A DNA stretch of 64,000 nt from Capitulum mitella (Eukaryota > Arthropoda > Thecostraca > Pollicipedomorpha > Pollicipedidae), in NCBI GenBank assembly GCA_030062745.1, contig CP099844.1:21576596-21640595 (forward strand), written 5' to 3'. Positions 21,896-34,450 of this stretch are shown here, one piece after another (within the stretch, counting starts at the first letter, position 1; every line of letters begins with the position of its first letter). The notes under the pieces are model-generated. The model was not told where the DNA came from, ran no database searches, and saw only the letters and a program-made list of their open reading frames with translations. The position numbers and the translations under genes are program-made.

Positions 21896-24873
21896 CGGGA
21901 TGTACGTGGTGTGGGTGACCTGTTTCGCCGAACTGTTCAGTCAGACCGGCCAGCACTGGGCGCTGGTGCCGCAGGTGCCGTCCACGCCCAAGCCCAGCCC
22001 CATCTGGCGTTCCTTCAGCACCTCGGCCAAGATCCGCTTCCGCTGCGTGAGTGACCGGCTCAGCGATGTGGAGAACGGCCGACGAGATGCCAGAGCTGGA
22101 ATCGGACCGAACGATAACCGAAAATGTGGGGTCTGGTTTCCGTGGTTCTTGGGGCGTAGTTGTAATTTCGTTTGAAAGGCTTCAGTGTTACCTAGAGGGC
22201 GATATCGTGCGTGGTGATAAGTCGGTGCTGTGCCTTGCACACGTCTCTAACACGTCTCTTGGCTGTGCTTCTCAGGATAAGTGCAACAATGCCTGGACGT
22301 CGATGCATGGGCAGGTGACCTTCCACTACTTCCTGCACCGGGGACCAGGCGCCGGAACCGTGTTCTTTCAGCTATTCGGCCAGAAGTGCCGGGTCTGCGT
22401 GCGGCGGCGACAAAACGAACGTGCTGCAGCCGCCGCCGGCGCCGCCCCTGAGCCGGCTGAGGCCCCTGCCGCCGCCCAGACTGCTGAGCCAGAGGGAGCT
22501 GCCGCTGCCGAGCCAGTGGGAGCTACTGCCGCCGAGCCAATGGGAGCTGCCGCCGCCGGGCCAAGGGGAACTGCCGCCGCTGAGCCAAGGGGAGCTGCCG
22601 CAGCTGAGCCAATGGGAGCCGCCGCCGCAGAGCCAAGGGGGGCTGCCGCCGTCGCCTTGCCCAGACTGGCCGCCGAACCGGAGAACGACGCTGACGTGGA
22701 GTACCAGAACCCAATGTGGTACCCGGACGAGGTGCGACGGGTGAGTGGCGCCGCTGCCAGCACTGTCCTTGACCGTCCAACGGTCGTCCAGCGCTCCCCC
22801 CCCCCCCCCGTGTCGTCAGCCTTTACCACGACGGATGCCTGGTAGGGCGGCGCTATCATCGGCAAACCCGACGGCTGCGACTGCCGACTGAGCGGATCCT
22901 GCTGGCGCCTGCAGCGCCCCTGGCCCACTTCGTTCAGAGAACCCGCCTGGCTCCGGCGGCTGCTCGGAGGCTGCGCGCCGGCCCGCCACGCCCGGCCGGC
23001 CGGCCAGCCGGTCGCTGCTGACCGGACCTGCGGGCCGTCCAGGAGCGGGGGGAGGAGGGGAGGGGCGGCGCAGGCCGGAGGTCGGGACTGCCCGTGGTTC
23101 AGGGCAGATTGGAGGTCCCACTCGGTCTCGGGTCGGCCCGGCCAGAGCTGCCAGTTCGGGCGCCGTCGCGCCCTCCTGATCATGTTCACAGACCAGCCCG
23201 AGCGACCGGACGGGCGCCCCCCCCCCCCCTCTCCCGACCTTCCTCAACGCGGGGAAAACCAGCGCCGGCGCGTGCAGCGGCGACCGCGTTCGGTGAACCG
23301 AGTCGGCGCCGGCGGCGGCCGGGGAGGCGCCGCCGCCCCCGCTCCACGCCGGCCCGGATGCAGCCGGACGGCAGGTCCGGCACAGCCGGGCCAGCCCGCA
23401 CGTGGGAGCATCGGGCGGGGCCAGCCGCCTCGCTTCGCCGCCGCGGCAAAGGCGTGCTACACCCCTTCGAGTCGGGAAATAGGATACCGAACTGTCCCAT
23501 GTCATCTGGACGCGGGAACCGGACTAATGCTCGACATCTTTTGGGTGATCTCGATGAGCATCTGAATCACGTGACTTGCCGGGATCAGCGTTTGAATCAC
23601 GGCCGTTTCTGAAATGTGATCCGAATCAAATGTGACCCATGCAAGCTTGCTAAATCCGAATCAGATGTGACTCACACCAATTTCGGAAAAATGTATCTGG
23701 ATTAAACATTAATTGACGAGCTCTTCGTTCGTTCGGATCACTACAAATTCACATGAAAGATGGATACATGCATGGTGTTCATGAATCATAAATACCCCTA
23801 ATCTTTCCTTTTCTTAACGGGCTGTGCGTGGTACTCGTAGGTATGTTCCAAACAGCTGGGCCGTGGGAGTTTGATCCTTTTGGGGCTGCGAAAACGAGTT
23901 GGTTGTCTGGCTGACTCGGCTCTCGCCTCTTCAGTGTCATTTGGTTTATTGGATTACTACCTGGAGGCGTTTTTCGTAAGCCTATCGTCCTGCTTTATCA
24001 CCGTCCTTTATATATATGGTTGTATCGCATTGAGTCAGATTGACGGTGTAGTTGACCCGGATCAAAATCAGGATGGCAACGCTAGGATTCGGGTGAGCTT
24101 TTGAATCACGGCAGTTTTTTTTTAAATCTGATCTGAGTTTAACGTGTTTCGCGGCTGTATTTTCAAAATTCATCGGGATCTAATGCGACTAGCCCCCCCC
24201 CCAAAAAAAAAACATGCGATTCTTGACCCGGATGGGATGAGAATCAAGCAGAAGTCTGGTGGGAACTGACGGCGAATGGAGGAGTTCAAGGGTGGGCCGT
24301 TTCCCGCACAGGTTGCGTGTCGTCCCGTGGAACTGAATCGGATCGTATGGTCCCCCTTCTCAGTAATTTTAAATGCGAAGCACGCTCATGGGCCGCACGA
24401 CTGGCTGCGGCAAACTTGCGGGACTTCTGGGTTGCGCGATTATACGGCTTATCTGCTATTCATTTGGATTTACACATGTAACACACGCGCAGGGAGGAAA
24501 CCCAGGTTTTCTTCAGCATAAAGAGATTTGTCTATTTTCATCATATGCCCATAGCCCGGGAGCGTGTGAGGACCATATTTGACTTCATGACGAATACCGC
24601 CGAACTTGTGACGTCCTGTGGCATGCGAGTCTCTGGGCCGGCATTCCTGACGTGACAGCGCGCTGGCGCTCGGCCTCAGCAGCTATCTGTCGCCGTTCGC
24701 AGGTGCTGCACGAGCTGTTCAGCCAGGTGACGAGCAAGGTGTACCCGGAGATGCCGCGGATGGTGGCGCCGGCCGGACAGCAGCGCCGCTTCGGCCGTCC
24801 GCAGCAGTCTCACAACCCGGCCCTCTGCCAGGGCTGCGCCGCCGGCACTTGCCGCATGCTCAAGCGCCGCTGA
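21896..24873 (+). CDS. 3CxxC-type zinc finger protein (RTP-like)
   Basis: Three exons fit in frame: 21896-22046 (acceptor tgtctttcag|, ATG at 21900), 22276-22740, and 24703-24873 ending in TGA. All joints after the first exon are phase 0 with GTGAGT donors. The predicted product from that ATG is about 260 residues. It shows FAELFSQTGQHWALVP, then AKIRFRC joined to DKCNNAWTSMHGQVTFHYF, FQLFGQKCRVC, WYPDEVRR, VLHELFSQV and CQGCAAGTC. The three CxxC pairs are CDKC (split by intron 1), CRVC and CQGC, the signature of the 3CxxC zinc-binding domain found in receptor-transporting proteins and many invertebrate proteins. An Ala-Glu-Pro-rich 8-residue repeat lies between the second and third pairs. 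No C-terminal membrane segment is seen, unlike vertebrate RTPs. The molecular role is unknown, and further 5' exons are possible. Confidence 0.85.
22470..22645 (+). repeat. in-frame 24 bp coding minisatellite
   Basis: About seven units related to gagccaatgggagctgccgc plus cgcc, encoding the octad AEPMGAAA or AEPRGAAA. It lies inside exon 2 of the 3CxxC gene, between its second and third CxxC pairs. Confidence 0.93.
22741..24702 (+). other. intron 2 of the 3CxxC gene
   Basis: Begins GTGAGT and ends in gttcgcag. It contains C homopolymers (22797-22809, 23218-23229), a GC-rich block at 22980-23460, and near-repeats of gatccgaatcaaatgtgac and ccgaatcagatgtgac at 23620-23670. Confidence 0.75.
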
Positions 24874-27048
24874 GGCGTTGCCACGGGAGCCGTGTGGCCG
24901 AGCTGCGCCAGACGGCCGGCGGAGCTTCCAGGCTTTCATCGCCCGTTTCGTTTTACGTGCTTCCGTCCGAGCAGCGCGGGGTGGGAAAGCGTTGGCTGAG
25001 TTGCCGTGTTCCGGTCCATTTCTTCATCGTTTTTAGTGAGGTCGCGGTCGGCGTCGCACAAGGGGGCGTCCTGCCGACGCGGCCGCGGTGAGTGCAAACG
25101 GTTTTAGGTCACGCTGCCTCCGGGCAGCTGGCATTTTAAGGATGCACCAGTTTTAGACAGTCGCCTTGTACGAAGTCGTCATCAAAGTGCCTTGTCCGAT
25201 GCGGTGCGATGGAGCCCACTGGTCATTCCAAGGTATGCACCGGCCCGCCATTGTCCTCGCGTTTGACCATCGTGGTGTCTCGCCGCGATCGTCCTCGATG
25301 CCAGCGTGCGCGCCTGGGCCGCGGACGCATTATTTAGCCTCATTTGTTCGACCGAAGTGCCAAATTCCATTGTGTTCCACCGGATTAATGGTACGAAGCC
25401 GCAGAGTTCGAGAGGATGTCGAGGGGGCGCCACGTGGTGTTTGCATGTGATTAGCCAGGTTCGTGTAGTTTTAGATAAGACAAGCCATTCTTTTGTTTTG
25501 CGCAAGACAGCGTGCCACGGTCATTGTTTTATATGTTCAGTCGTAGTCATCGATCCTGCTTGTTCATACCCTTGTTCGCGTTCGCCAGTGTTCATAAACA
25601 TTTAACACATCTTTATATTTATGTACGTATACACATGGTTCGTGAGTCAGAGTTTTCTTCTAGCGTGAATGTCTCCGGCTTACATGATGAGGCCGCCGTA
25701 GTAGAGTTCATCGTGCTCGAATTGTTACCCAAAGGTCCCCGGTTCGAGTCCAGATAAGACCCACATTTCTCTGTACCCCGCGACAACGGACGGAAGAGAT
25801 TGCGACGCGGAACAACTGGCAGTCGAGAACGTCGATGAATGACCCCAGCCATCTGGCCCCTGTCACAGACACTGTCACTGGCCGGGGCAACAGACAGACG
25901 TGACTCGTGAACGCCGAAGCGCCAGCAAGAGACATGCGAGATGACTACGGGTCCGCGAAGGGTCGACCAGTGGACAGGATCGGAGACCGAACAGCGACCA
26001 GCCGGGCAGCGGGGAGAGGGCAGCGGAGCAACCGACAGTGCGTCCATCACAGCTGGCGCCGAGCAGCCGGAGATCATTGGTACAGCGGGTCGCCGTTCAG
26101 CAAGCTTTGGTTCGCTTGGACGGACTGGAAGTTATGACCCTCGATGACGAAACGTTGTTCGTCGCTCGTTAAATACAGACTGCACGATGGTCCCAGTAAA
26201 CGACCCGCACACGTTGGGGGTTGTGCGGAATGACAACCATTCACAACAGTGGTTGGTGCAACTTGCGTGTCGTGATTAAAACAAAATAACGGTGGAAACG
26301 AGCAACAGACTAAAATCCAAACAACAGTAGACTAGTGGCGAATGAATGCGCACAAAAACTCGTGCGAAGAACCGGCGGGGAGGGATGTGCCGTCGGCCAG
26401 GACAGCCGATCCCGCGTCCCCGATCCATTCGCGCACGCGCAAACTGGTTAGCTGCGGACTGTGCGACCCGAGAGCGTGGGGCAGACCCCCAGGGCACCAT
26501 CCCGCGCGATCTCAGTCGTCCTGCCAGCGCTCCAGCCACCGAACCAAGTCACTGAAATCCGGAGAACTAGCCCCGAACCAAGAAAATAACGCTTTCGTTG
26601 GTCCCCTGTGAACGCCTGCTCCTAACCCGTCACCCCAAAGCCCCGACTTCCCAGACGTCACAACAAACCGGTATTGTCATGCGACAGCTCGCAGAGCGTC
26701 ACGCGTCATGCGTCACGCCGCCGCCACGCTGCAGATCGCCGTCGTCCGGCCGCTCAACGGGTAGCTGGCGGGACCCGGCTCAGCTGACGGTCTCCGAAAC
26801 CCAGGTCAGCAGACGGCCGACGGGACACTAAAGAGATCAGCTGACCGGCCGGACGAGGCCAGATGCAGTCGCGCTGCGTCGGCCTCGCACGGCCTGGCCT
26901 GGTCTGGCCTCCTGGCATCATGACATCACGTGGCATCACGCGACCGACGGCTGACGGTCTCGCCGAGCAGCTGAAGCCCAGAAGGCCGGCCGGCCGGGTC
27001 CGGGTCTCGCCGAGCCACAGTATGGGGAGCCGGCCGACCGGGCGGACA
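24874..27048. other. intergenic, between convergent genes
   Basis: This is the shared 3' side of the 3CxxC gene (plus) and SLC33A1 (minus). Apart from a tRNA-like segment near 25.7 kb I see no gene. No consensus AATAAA was found close behind either stop codon. Confidence 0.55.
25683..25757 (+). repeat. tRNA-derived SINE head (relic)
   Basis: This segment contains a good B-box, ggttcgagtcc, at 25740-25750, preceded by tcgtgctcgaattgttaccc as in an anticodon arm and by a degenerate A-box-like gtagtagagttcatc. The reverse-strand translation yields the YLDSNRGPL string typical of tRNA-like SINEs. The acceptor arm does not close, so it is not a functional tRNA. The 3' end of the SINE could not be placed. 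Confidence 0.55.
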
Positions 27049-30000
27049 TCACACGCCCGTCTTGCGGCACCGCCAGGCGGACACGTCGAGCGCCTGGAGC
27101 GCCAGCAGCCGCCGCCGGCCCCACAGGAGCCACAGGAAGCCCAGACAGACGCAGACGACGCTCTCGATGTAGTAGCCGTCCAGACTGGTGCGACACCAGT
27201 CGCCCTCACCGCAGTCCTGCCGGCCAGACGGACACGGTGACAACCTATACCAGGCTCCAGGACACAATGGCGACTCGGACCAGTAGCCAGGACACAGTGA
27301 ACAACGGGCCCGGCAGCCACGACATGGCGACGACCTGGGCCAGTCTCCAGTAACCAGGACACAGTGAAGACCTGGACCAAATTCCAAGACAAAGTGGCAA
27401 CCTGGACCAAACCCCAAACACAGTGAAGACCGAGACCAGCAAGCAGGACGTGACGACCTGGACTAGCGCCTGCAGCCAGGCCATAGTAAAGATCTGGACC
27501 GGCTTCCAGGACACAGTGAAGATCTGGGCCAGATCCTAAGACACAGGGACGATCTGGACCAGCCTTCAGGACAGTGACGATCTGGGCAGACCCCAAGACA
27601 CAATGACGACCTGGACCAGCCTCCAGGACACGGTGACGACCTGGACCAGCAGACAGGACACGTTTGGACCAGCACGACCTGAAGCAGCAGTCAGGACATC
27701 GTGACGACCTGAACCAGCAGTCAGGACACAGTGGCGATCAGGACCAGCAATCAGAACACGGTGACGACCGGGTCCCACAGAATGCTGTAAAAGACCCGGA
27801 AATACAGACCGACGCAGTGGTGGACCAGCTGCCGACAGCCGGCGGACGCAGTGGAGGTGAACTTCAAATTATCATTTTAAGCCGGACGGCAGGGTGAACG
27901 GTCGGGTCTCCCGAAGCAATTCGTCACTACTATGCACATAAAGCCACAGCACTGCGGTCAACGGATAGCGATACCATGTTCATAAAATGTCCCAAGGACG
28001 ATGGCACAAAGGAATATTCAACTCCTTTCAGAAGGTACCAGAAAAATATCACTACGGAGATCAACCGAAACTTTTCCGTACGCGACACACCGATCAAATG
28101 AACCGCAGCATACTAGCAGCACGCGATACTGACGCCTCCACGCACGTCCGACCCCCAAATGCATCTGATTGGCCTCATTTGCTGGCCAGTGGCGGGAGGC
28201 CGGGTGACGTAGTGTCCGGAGGCCGCCTGATTAAGACAAAGCCGAGTCCGCGCCCGACCCGCGCCGCAGACACAATGGCGGCGGCATGACAGCCGGCTCG
28301 AGATACGATCTCGGCGCCGGCCGGCCGTGACGCCTTCGGACCGGACCGGCCGGCCGTCACGTGCCGCGCTGGCCGGCTGCCGTGCGCAGCGGCAGCGCTC
28401 TGGTGAGCACGGCAAACCCGCCGTCCACAGCCGAAAGGGCAACAGTGACACAAACAGGTGCGCGGGATCAGGAGTTACCGGACAGGGGTGGGCGCCAGGG
28501 ACCACACGGACCACCGCCCACACCCTGGACCACTGCCGTGGACGGCAGATCACTGGCGACACATCAGACAACTGCTGTGGACCTCACGGAATACCCAGTT
28601 TGCACCATGCGAACTAATACCGGGGATACACGGACCACAATGGACCACACAGACCGCTACTGTGGTACACACGGACCGTCACCATGAACCATACTGACCA
28701 GCGTGGACCACATAGACAACCGCTGTGGAGAGACCAATGTGGACCGCACGATCTCTAATGACGAGGCCCGGAGTCCAAGCCATTCACCTTGTCAGCGGTG
28801 CACGGGACGTCCGAGGCGCAGTTCTTCCAGGTCAGACGGTCCACCATCCAGAGCATAAGAGTGGCCGGCCAGTTGCCACCTGGTCAAAGCGCGAAACTCG
28901 GCGTTAGCCGGCGGACAGCGCCCGACGTTAGGCTCTGACGTCACGACTCTCCTAACTGGACGTCATCAGATGTGGACGATACAGACAGGCGGACGGCGAC
29001 ACGGCCGGAGATACAAACTCCAACATGAGAGGATACCAGACACCATAGTTTGGCAGCCATCAGCGCACTACAGCTGCTGGGTCGGAATATCGGGAATTTT
29101 AATGGTCTGGCCTGGTCATGCATATCAAATGGACAAAATTAATATCCCCCCCCCTTGAAAGCGCTCCAGTTCCGCAAAATGATTCCCGCAGTTCCACTGT
29201 CAGCTTCCGGAACCGTCGCGCACCAAATTCTCGCCGCGGCTACTCGATCGGCCCGCTTCATCGGAGGCCTCGCTCAGCAGCGGCGCGGTGCCCCGGCCCG
29301 AGCCGCGCGTCTGCGGGCCGACCGAGCGCCGCCGACCACTCACCTAGGTTTGTGACCGTGTTGAGCAGCGTCATGTACGTGCCCCCCATGGCCGGGTCCG
29401 AGATGCGCGCGAAAAACGCCATCACAGAGACGAACATGGAGTAGAGCGTGACCTGGTGCAGCACGAACACCGCCAGGATCAGGGCGTAATAGCTGAGCGG
29501 GAACGTGGCGTCCTCCAGTCGGAACAGCGGCGTAACGTACACCAGACCGGCCATCACCAGACCGAAACAAAGCCTGGCGGAGAGAGCCGGAACTGCAAAA
29601 GTGCCGCAAAAGGACACCATGCCATCCTCGAGATAGCCCTATCGTGCGAAGAGTTCGTCTTTATGACGGAGCTCAAAGCACATATTCGCAATGCAGACAC
29701 AAATGCCCCTAGACGCAGGCACACGTTCAGCACAGGCAACCCCAACACGAGTGCGCGCACTGCAGAGTGCCCAGGAACATGGCAGCACACCAGACTACAT
29801 CATGGTTCGTTTACCAGGGCCGAACATACCACCATGATCGAAAAGACAAAAAAAAACCACATTGCAAAATTTATCAGGGGCCCTAACACACGAGTTGCGC
29901 GGCCCCTGCGATGCCGGCCGCTGATCGGCAGATCTGGACCGTTACGCCGGCCCGGCCGGTGGCCCACGGCCTCACCTCCAGGGCATAGCCGACAGGAACA

Positions 30001-32080
30001 GGCTCATCGGCCGCGGCCCGGCCGTGTACTTGCTGATGGCCAGCGGCAACAGCACCTGCAGCGGACTCATCGGCACCGCCATCAGCGCCAGACGGTCCTT
30101 TGGCACGCCGGCCTCAATCAACTTCAGACCGGTCACCGCGTCAGCCGCGGCAAACCCCACCTGTCGACAGTAGGGAGTACTCAGGCCCGTCAACGACAGC
30201 TTTAGGCCGGTCACCGCGTAGGCTGCGGTGACCTGTCACTGTGTATTCCCTGTCAAGAGCAGGGAATACACAGGCCCGTCAACAACAGCTTCAGACCGGT
30301 CACGGCACGTCCACATCAGCCACGGCAAACCTTAACTGTCAACGACAGACGGCACAAATACCTGTCGGCAACAGATGGCACATGGACTTGTCAAAAACAG
30401 ACAGCACAAACACCCATCAATACAAGACACCACAAAGACCCATCTACAACAGACACCACACAAACATCCCAAAAAAGACAGCACAAATACCCATCAAAAA
30501 CAGACACCACACAGACCAGCCAACAGCAGATACAAAGACCAGTCAACAACGGAGAACCTATTACAGACAGCCGAGCACACGGACCGGTGAACAACAGTTT
30601 CAGCACCCAACCTCCCCCTCAACAGCAGCCACGGTGCCCGGAGCGCCGGCCGGCCGCCGACTGACCTTGGCCGTAAGCAGGATGGCGATGAGGGTGCGCA
30701 CCGGCCTCAGCTGGGTGATGGCCACCAGCTGGGAGTACGTCTGCGCCACGCTCATGTCCGGGTCCCGCGTGCCGTCCCGGTTCAGCGGCGACTCGCGCTT
30801 CACCAGCATCACCATCGTGGTGGTCAGCAGGAACACCACGCCCCAGAACAGCATGAACCCTGCCCAGCGAGAGACGGCACGGTGAGGCGGCTCCATGAGC
30901 ACTCCATCACGCGACAACGTGATGGGCGGCCCCCCACTGATCGATTCCACGGCGCGTTTCTTCCAAATCTGTCGACTCCAATACGACGTGGTCAGTGGCG
31001 CAGCCAAGTGTGTGGAGGGCCTCCTTTGGCCCGCATTTTTGTGAAAACCATTGCACATCGTCTTCCCGGAAGACGGTTTTCGTATGACTTCAATTCACAG
31101 AGCTCCGGCCCCTTCCCCATTAGAAAATCCTGGCTGCGCCCCTGGACGTGATCACACAATAACTGCCCGGAAGATGGAAGCTGGAGACCAGCTCTGGACG
31201 CGGAATCAGACTTCACGAGCGGAACAGATGAATACGGAATGCACACAAAACCTTCGGCGCGAGAAAGCGCAAAGCAGAACCAAAAATCTAAACGTCTGCG
31301 CTTTAAATCGCGGAGGGTGCAACGGTGCTTTTCAGCCGAGGTTCCCGATCGGCACACAATGAAATCGCCAATCAGGCAGACCTCCTCCCGGCGGCCTAAT
31401 CGCGGCTACGCCCGCGCGGCGGCCAGCCGGCACCCACCTGAGAAGGTGACCAGCCCCTCCGGCTGGGGCGCCGTACGCAGGTACTTGTTGCAGAACTCGG
31501 CAGACTCCAGCGCAATGAAAACGACGAAGCCAAGGAAGTAGCCGGCGCTCTGGCCGACGCTGTTGCACGTGCTGGCGTGGCCGACGTTACGTTTCTGGAG
31601 GATGGTCAGCGCCCAGCCGTCGACGGCGATGTCCTGCGTGGCGGCCAGGAAGTTGAGCGAGAAGAAAACGGCCGTCAGCAAGGTGACGTTGGGCCGCTCG
31701 TCGGCGGCGCCGATCAGCGTGCGCGCCGAGACAGACAGCACCAGCATGAAGACGCCGATCAGGTACTGCACCGGCACCAGCCACGACTTTCGTCGCCCGA
31801 ACCGGCTCACGTAGCAGGCGTCCACCACGGGCGCCCAGAGCAGCTTCAGGCTGAACGGCCAGTACACGAAGCTGAACTCGGCCTGCTCCGAGTAGGTGAC
31901 GCCGCGGTTCTGCAGCATCATCGGGATGGCGGCGGCCAGGCCGAGCGGGATGCCCTGCAGCACGTACAGCAGCAGCAGCAGGCAAATGTTGGCCACGTCG
32001 CCGGAGAGGCCGCCGCCCTGCTGGGCGTCCGGTGGCGGAGCGCCGTCCCTGGCCATCCCGTCTCCGCCACGCTTCCTCAT
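27049..32080 (-). CDS. SLC33A1: acetyl-CoA transporter 1 (SLC33A1, AT-1)
   Basis: A complete gene of six exons: 32080-31438, 30859-30666, 30160-29976, 29573-29344, 28879-28788 and 27216-27049. All introns are GT-AG and phases agree (1, 0, 2, 1, 0), giving about 503 residues; the human protein has 549. The family moves acetyl-CoA from cytosol into the ER lumen for protein acetylation. Diagnostic strings are LQGIPLGLAAAIPMML and SLKLLWAPVVDACY near the N-terminus, then ATQDIAVDGWALT, GFAAADAVTGLKL, KYTAGPRP, HQVTLYSM, GGTYMTLLNTVTNLGGNWP (spanning the exon 4/5 joint) and SLDGYYIESVVC near the C-terminus. Multiple membrane segments of the major facilitator type are evident. The chosen ATG at 32080 precedes a short Arg/Asp-rich cytosolic leader; a second ATG eight codons on is an alternative. 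Introns 2 and 5 carry minisatellites. Confidence 0.96.
27240..27780. repeat. minisatellite in SLC33A1 intron 5
   Basis: About sixteen to eighteen degenerate units near 33 bp, built on ccaggacacagtgaagac and ctggaccag. It starts only about 25 bp upstream, in gene sense, of the last exon's acceptor. Confidence 0.93.
28495..28740. repeat. degenerate short repeats in SLC33A1 intron 5
   Basis: Recurring ggaccaca, ggaccacc and ccactgccgtggac-like words at irregular spacing, next to exon 5. This is a weakly ordered minisatellite. Confidence 0.6.
30240..30272. repeat. perfect 13 bp hairpin in SLC33A1 intron 2
   Basis: The arm tgtgtattccctg is followed by loop tcaagag and its exact complement cagggaatacaca. 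Confidence 0.93.
30280..30600. repeat. minisatellite in SLC33A1 intron 2
   Basis: About ten degenerate units of 24-28 bp built on caacagacagcacaaacaccc. An earlier 20-30 bp duplication (cccgtcaacgacagctt) extends to about 30180. Confidence 0.88.
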
Positions 32081-33700
32081 GGCCCCCTGTCGCCCGGCGC
32101 CGCCCTGTCGACCAGCGTCGCGTCACGACGGCACCCTGAGGCATGGCACAGTCAGACATGCATGCTAAGGCAGAGCGATATCACGCTTTGTTCAATGTTG
32201 CTGAGCACCAAACTGCATTTCACCGGGCCATGCGGGTTTGCAAAAAGACTGCCTGAAAAGGTCTTTTGTATTATTCCTGAAACTTCATGCAGTTACAGTT
32301 AACAAAACAGTGGTTTGCTGTGCAAAAGACTTGTTGAAAATGGTGGCTAGTGTCCAGGCACCATTAGAATTCTGCCACCTGAAAAAGCATAATTTGCATT
32401 TGCATGCAAAAAGTCTTTCACCTTGCCTCTGCCTGCATTAAACTGAATTACATCTACTCCCATGCAACATAGCATCATCACTTGATCAACTGTGTCAAGG
32501 GACCTTAAGCACAACATATGAAGAAGAAATGCCTCACAAATGTTTGAAGTTAAGGGAAGTCAGATCAGCTTTCAATAATTACATACAAATAATGACATAA
32601 TAATTATATACAAAGCAAGTCGATTGAAAAGATGTAAATGTAGTGTGTCAATCCAGACAGATGGTAGATATTGACAATATGTTTATTATAATATGGTGCA
32701 CATTCAAAAAGACCTAATGTACTTCAGGGGAAACATTTTCACTTGGGTACAAGCAATGAGAAAACTCCAAGCCATACTGACCAGAAATTGGCTTACTGTA
32801 CACTGCATCTCGTGGATTTCGGACAGACAGTTCTTTGCTGACAGCCGACTGTGGTCTTGTGATTATGGCAGCAAACAAAGCCATTCTTTGATACAGCCAG
32901 CCACTTCATCCAAGGAAACTTTTGCGGCACGTAGCGACCCTAGTAATTAATACCACAGTCTTCAAAGTCCATAGCATTTCATTTCAAGCCAGGATCTTCG
33001 CAAGCAGATCCAAAGGCTTAATTAAGATTCTGGAGCATAATTCCATTCCTCTAAACTCACCAGAGCCGTGATGTGTGCATGTGCATACCAGAAGAGATAT
33101 AGGCAGGATACAAATACAGGAAAAAAATAGCAATGCTGCTATGAAATGGTACACACCGCCCATTCAGTGGTAGACAATCCTGAGACATCAGTCCCACTCT
33201 GATGCACATATGCCAGTTTCTGCCAGGGCCACAGGTTCTGCTACCGAACAATATGAATGAGTTTTCCTTGGCTCAGCATTGATGGGGGACAGTCAGATTC
33301 AGACTTGGACTCAAACTCAGACGCATGTCACAGCCGTCCGCCATTGGCTCGCGGCTATTACGGCCTCACCTCAAAAAGACAAAACATGAAGTTGGTGGTC
33401 GTCACAAACATACATTACACGCAATCACTGTCATTTGAACGACCAAAAAACAAGATGCAACAAAACAAAATAATGATGGATGGCACATCACCCTTGGTCT
33501 CTGCATAGGTGGTGCCTCATGCCGCGACGAAATAAGGACACGGAGAGCCGCGGCATACTGTGCGGCAAACAGTTGATATGCTGCATCGCACGGAAGCAAA
33601 AACGTTTCCGGCCCAACTCCGTACGAGATCTCGGCGCATGTAGATTGCCATCCTGTCCGGAGTGCCGGTCGCGATACTCCGCCACACACGAGAACTCAGT
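32081..33700. other. upstream flank of SLC33A1, AT-rich beyond 32.2 kb
   Basis: The first ~60 bp upstream of the start codon are GC-rich and presumably hold the 5' UTR/promoter. From 32160 the DNA becomes AT-rich with no recognisable exon on either strand. Confidence 0.5.
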
Positions 33701-34450
33701 GGCTAAAGCCTCAGGCTCGCTCCGGTAGCGCCCTTGCGCACCAGGCTTAGTGTATGGTACAAGGCCAGGTTCTCCGCGCTGAGTTAGACCGGTCTCCATA
33801 GCAAATCCGACACATGATCAAATTTCCTTCAGCCGAAAATAACCCTTGCTGCATAGTTAATGATTTTCTGGAGACGAGACGGTTTGTTTTGGTGTACCAT
33901 CGCCGTACGCGATACAACATCAGATCTGCGACAGAACCAGAGCACTGACCAGAGCGGAGACGGCGGACGGATGTCCTTAGATGTGATACAACACTTGGAG
34001 TCCCGTAACAGTGCGCAGTAACGAAGGTTACGTAGGCGCCCCAGTTAAGAGAACAATCAAAGGTCATTCCGAGATTTTTGGCGAGATTTTTGGCTTCCGA
34101 AATAGGGAGAAGATTGTGACCGTGAAATGTCAAACCAAAAAAGCTCAGCAGATTTTATGCATTATCCCGTAGCATCAGTTGAGTCTTCCCAGAATCCACT
34201 TTCAACCTGCTTGCTCAGAACCAACTGTCAAGAGAAGCAAGGACTTGTTCCATCGCAACGAGTTCTAGCATTCAGGCTTTTATCACTTACCAAAATTTGA
34301 GTGTTGTCAGCATACTGGACAACTACTGCACCCACAGCGAACAGACCAAGGCCACTGACAAAGACATAGTAGAGCAGGGGGCCGAGAGCAGAGCACTGGG
34401 TAACTCTGACATTGCTGGGATTGGGGCTGATATTTTGTATTGTAGGCATT
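33700..34450 (-). mobile_element. LINE reverse transcriptase fragment
   Basis: Minus-strand frames show CSALGPLLYYVFVSGLGLF and VVVQYADNTQI (34449-34228), then SEAKNLAKNLGMTFDCSLNW and a thumb-like segment (34133-33747). This is the same RT-to-thumb order as the LINE at 2650-5735 and the same motif style, so probably a related family. It has a frame break between the two parts and no endonuclease. The catalytic pair again reads ADN instead of ADD. Confidence 0.8.

Noticed and set aside
22368-23505. Long minus-strand frames opposite the 3CxxC exon and in its intron
   Set aside because: They mirror the Ala-Glu-Pro repeat and a GC-rich intron block, and the plus strand has the three CxxC motifs and matching splice sites.
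27049-27596. Minus-strand 280-codon and similar frames across the minisatellite
   Set aside because: Repetitive translations such as GPGRHCVLxAGPD come from the 33 bp tandem array; only the part after 27216 is a real exon.
31577-32302. 241-codon plus-strand frame
   Set aside because: Antisense of SLC33A1 exon 1, which matches the transporter family on the minus strand.
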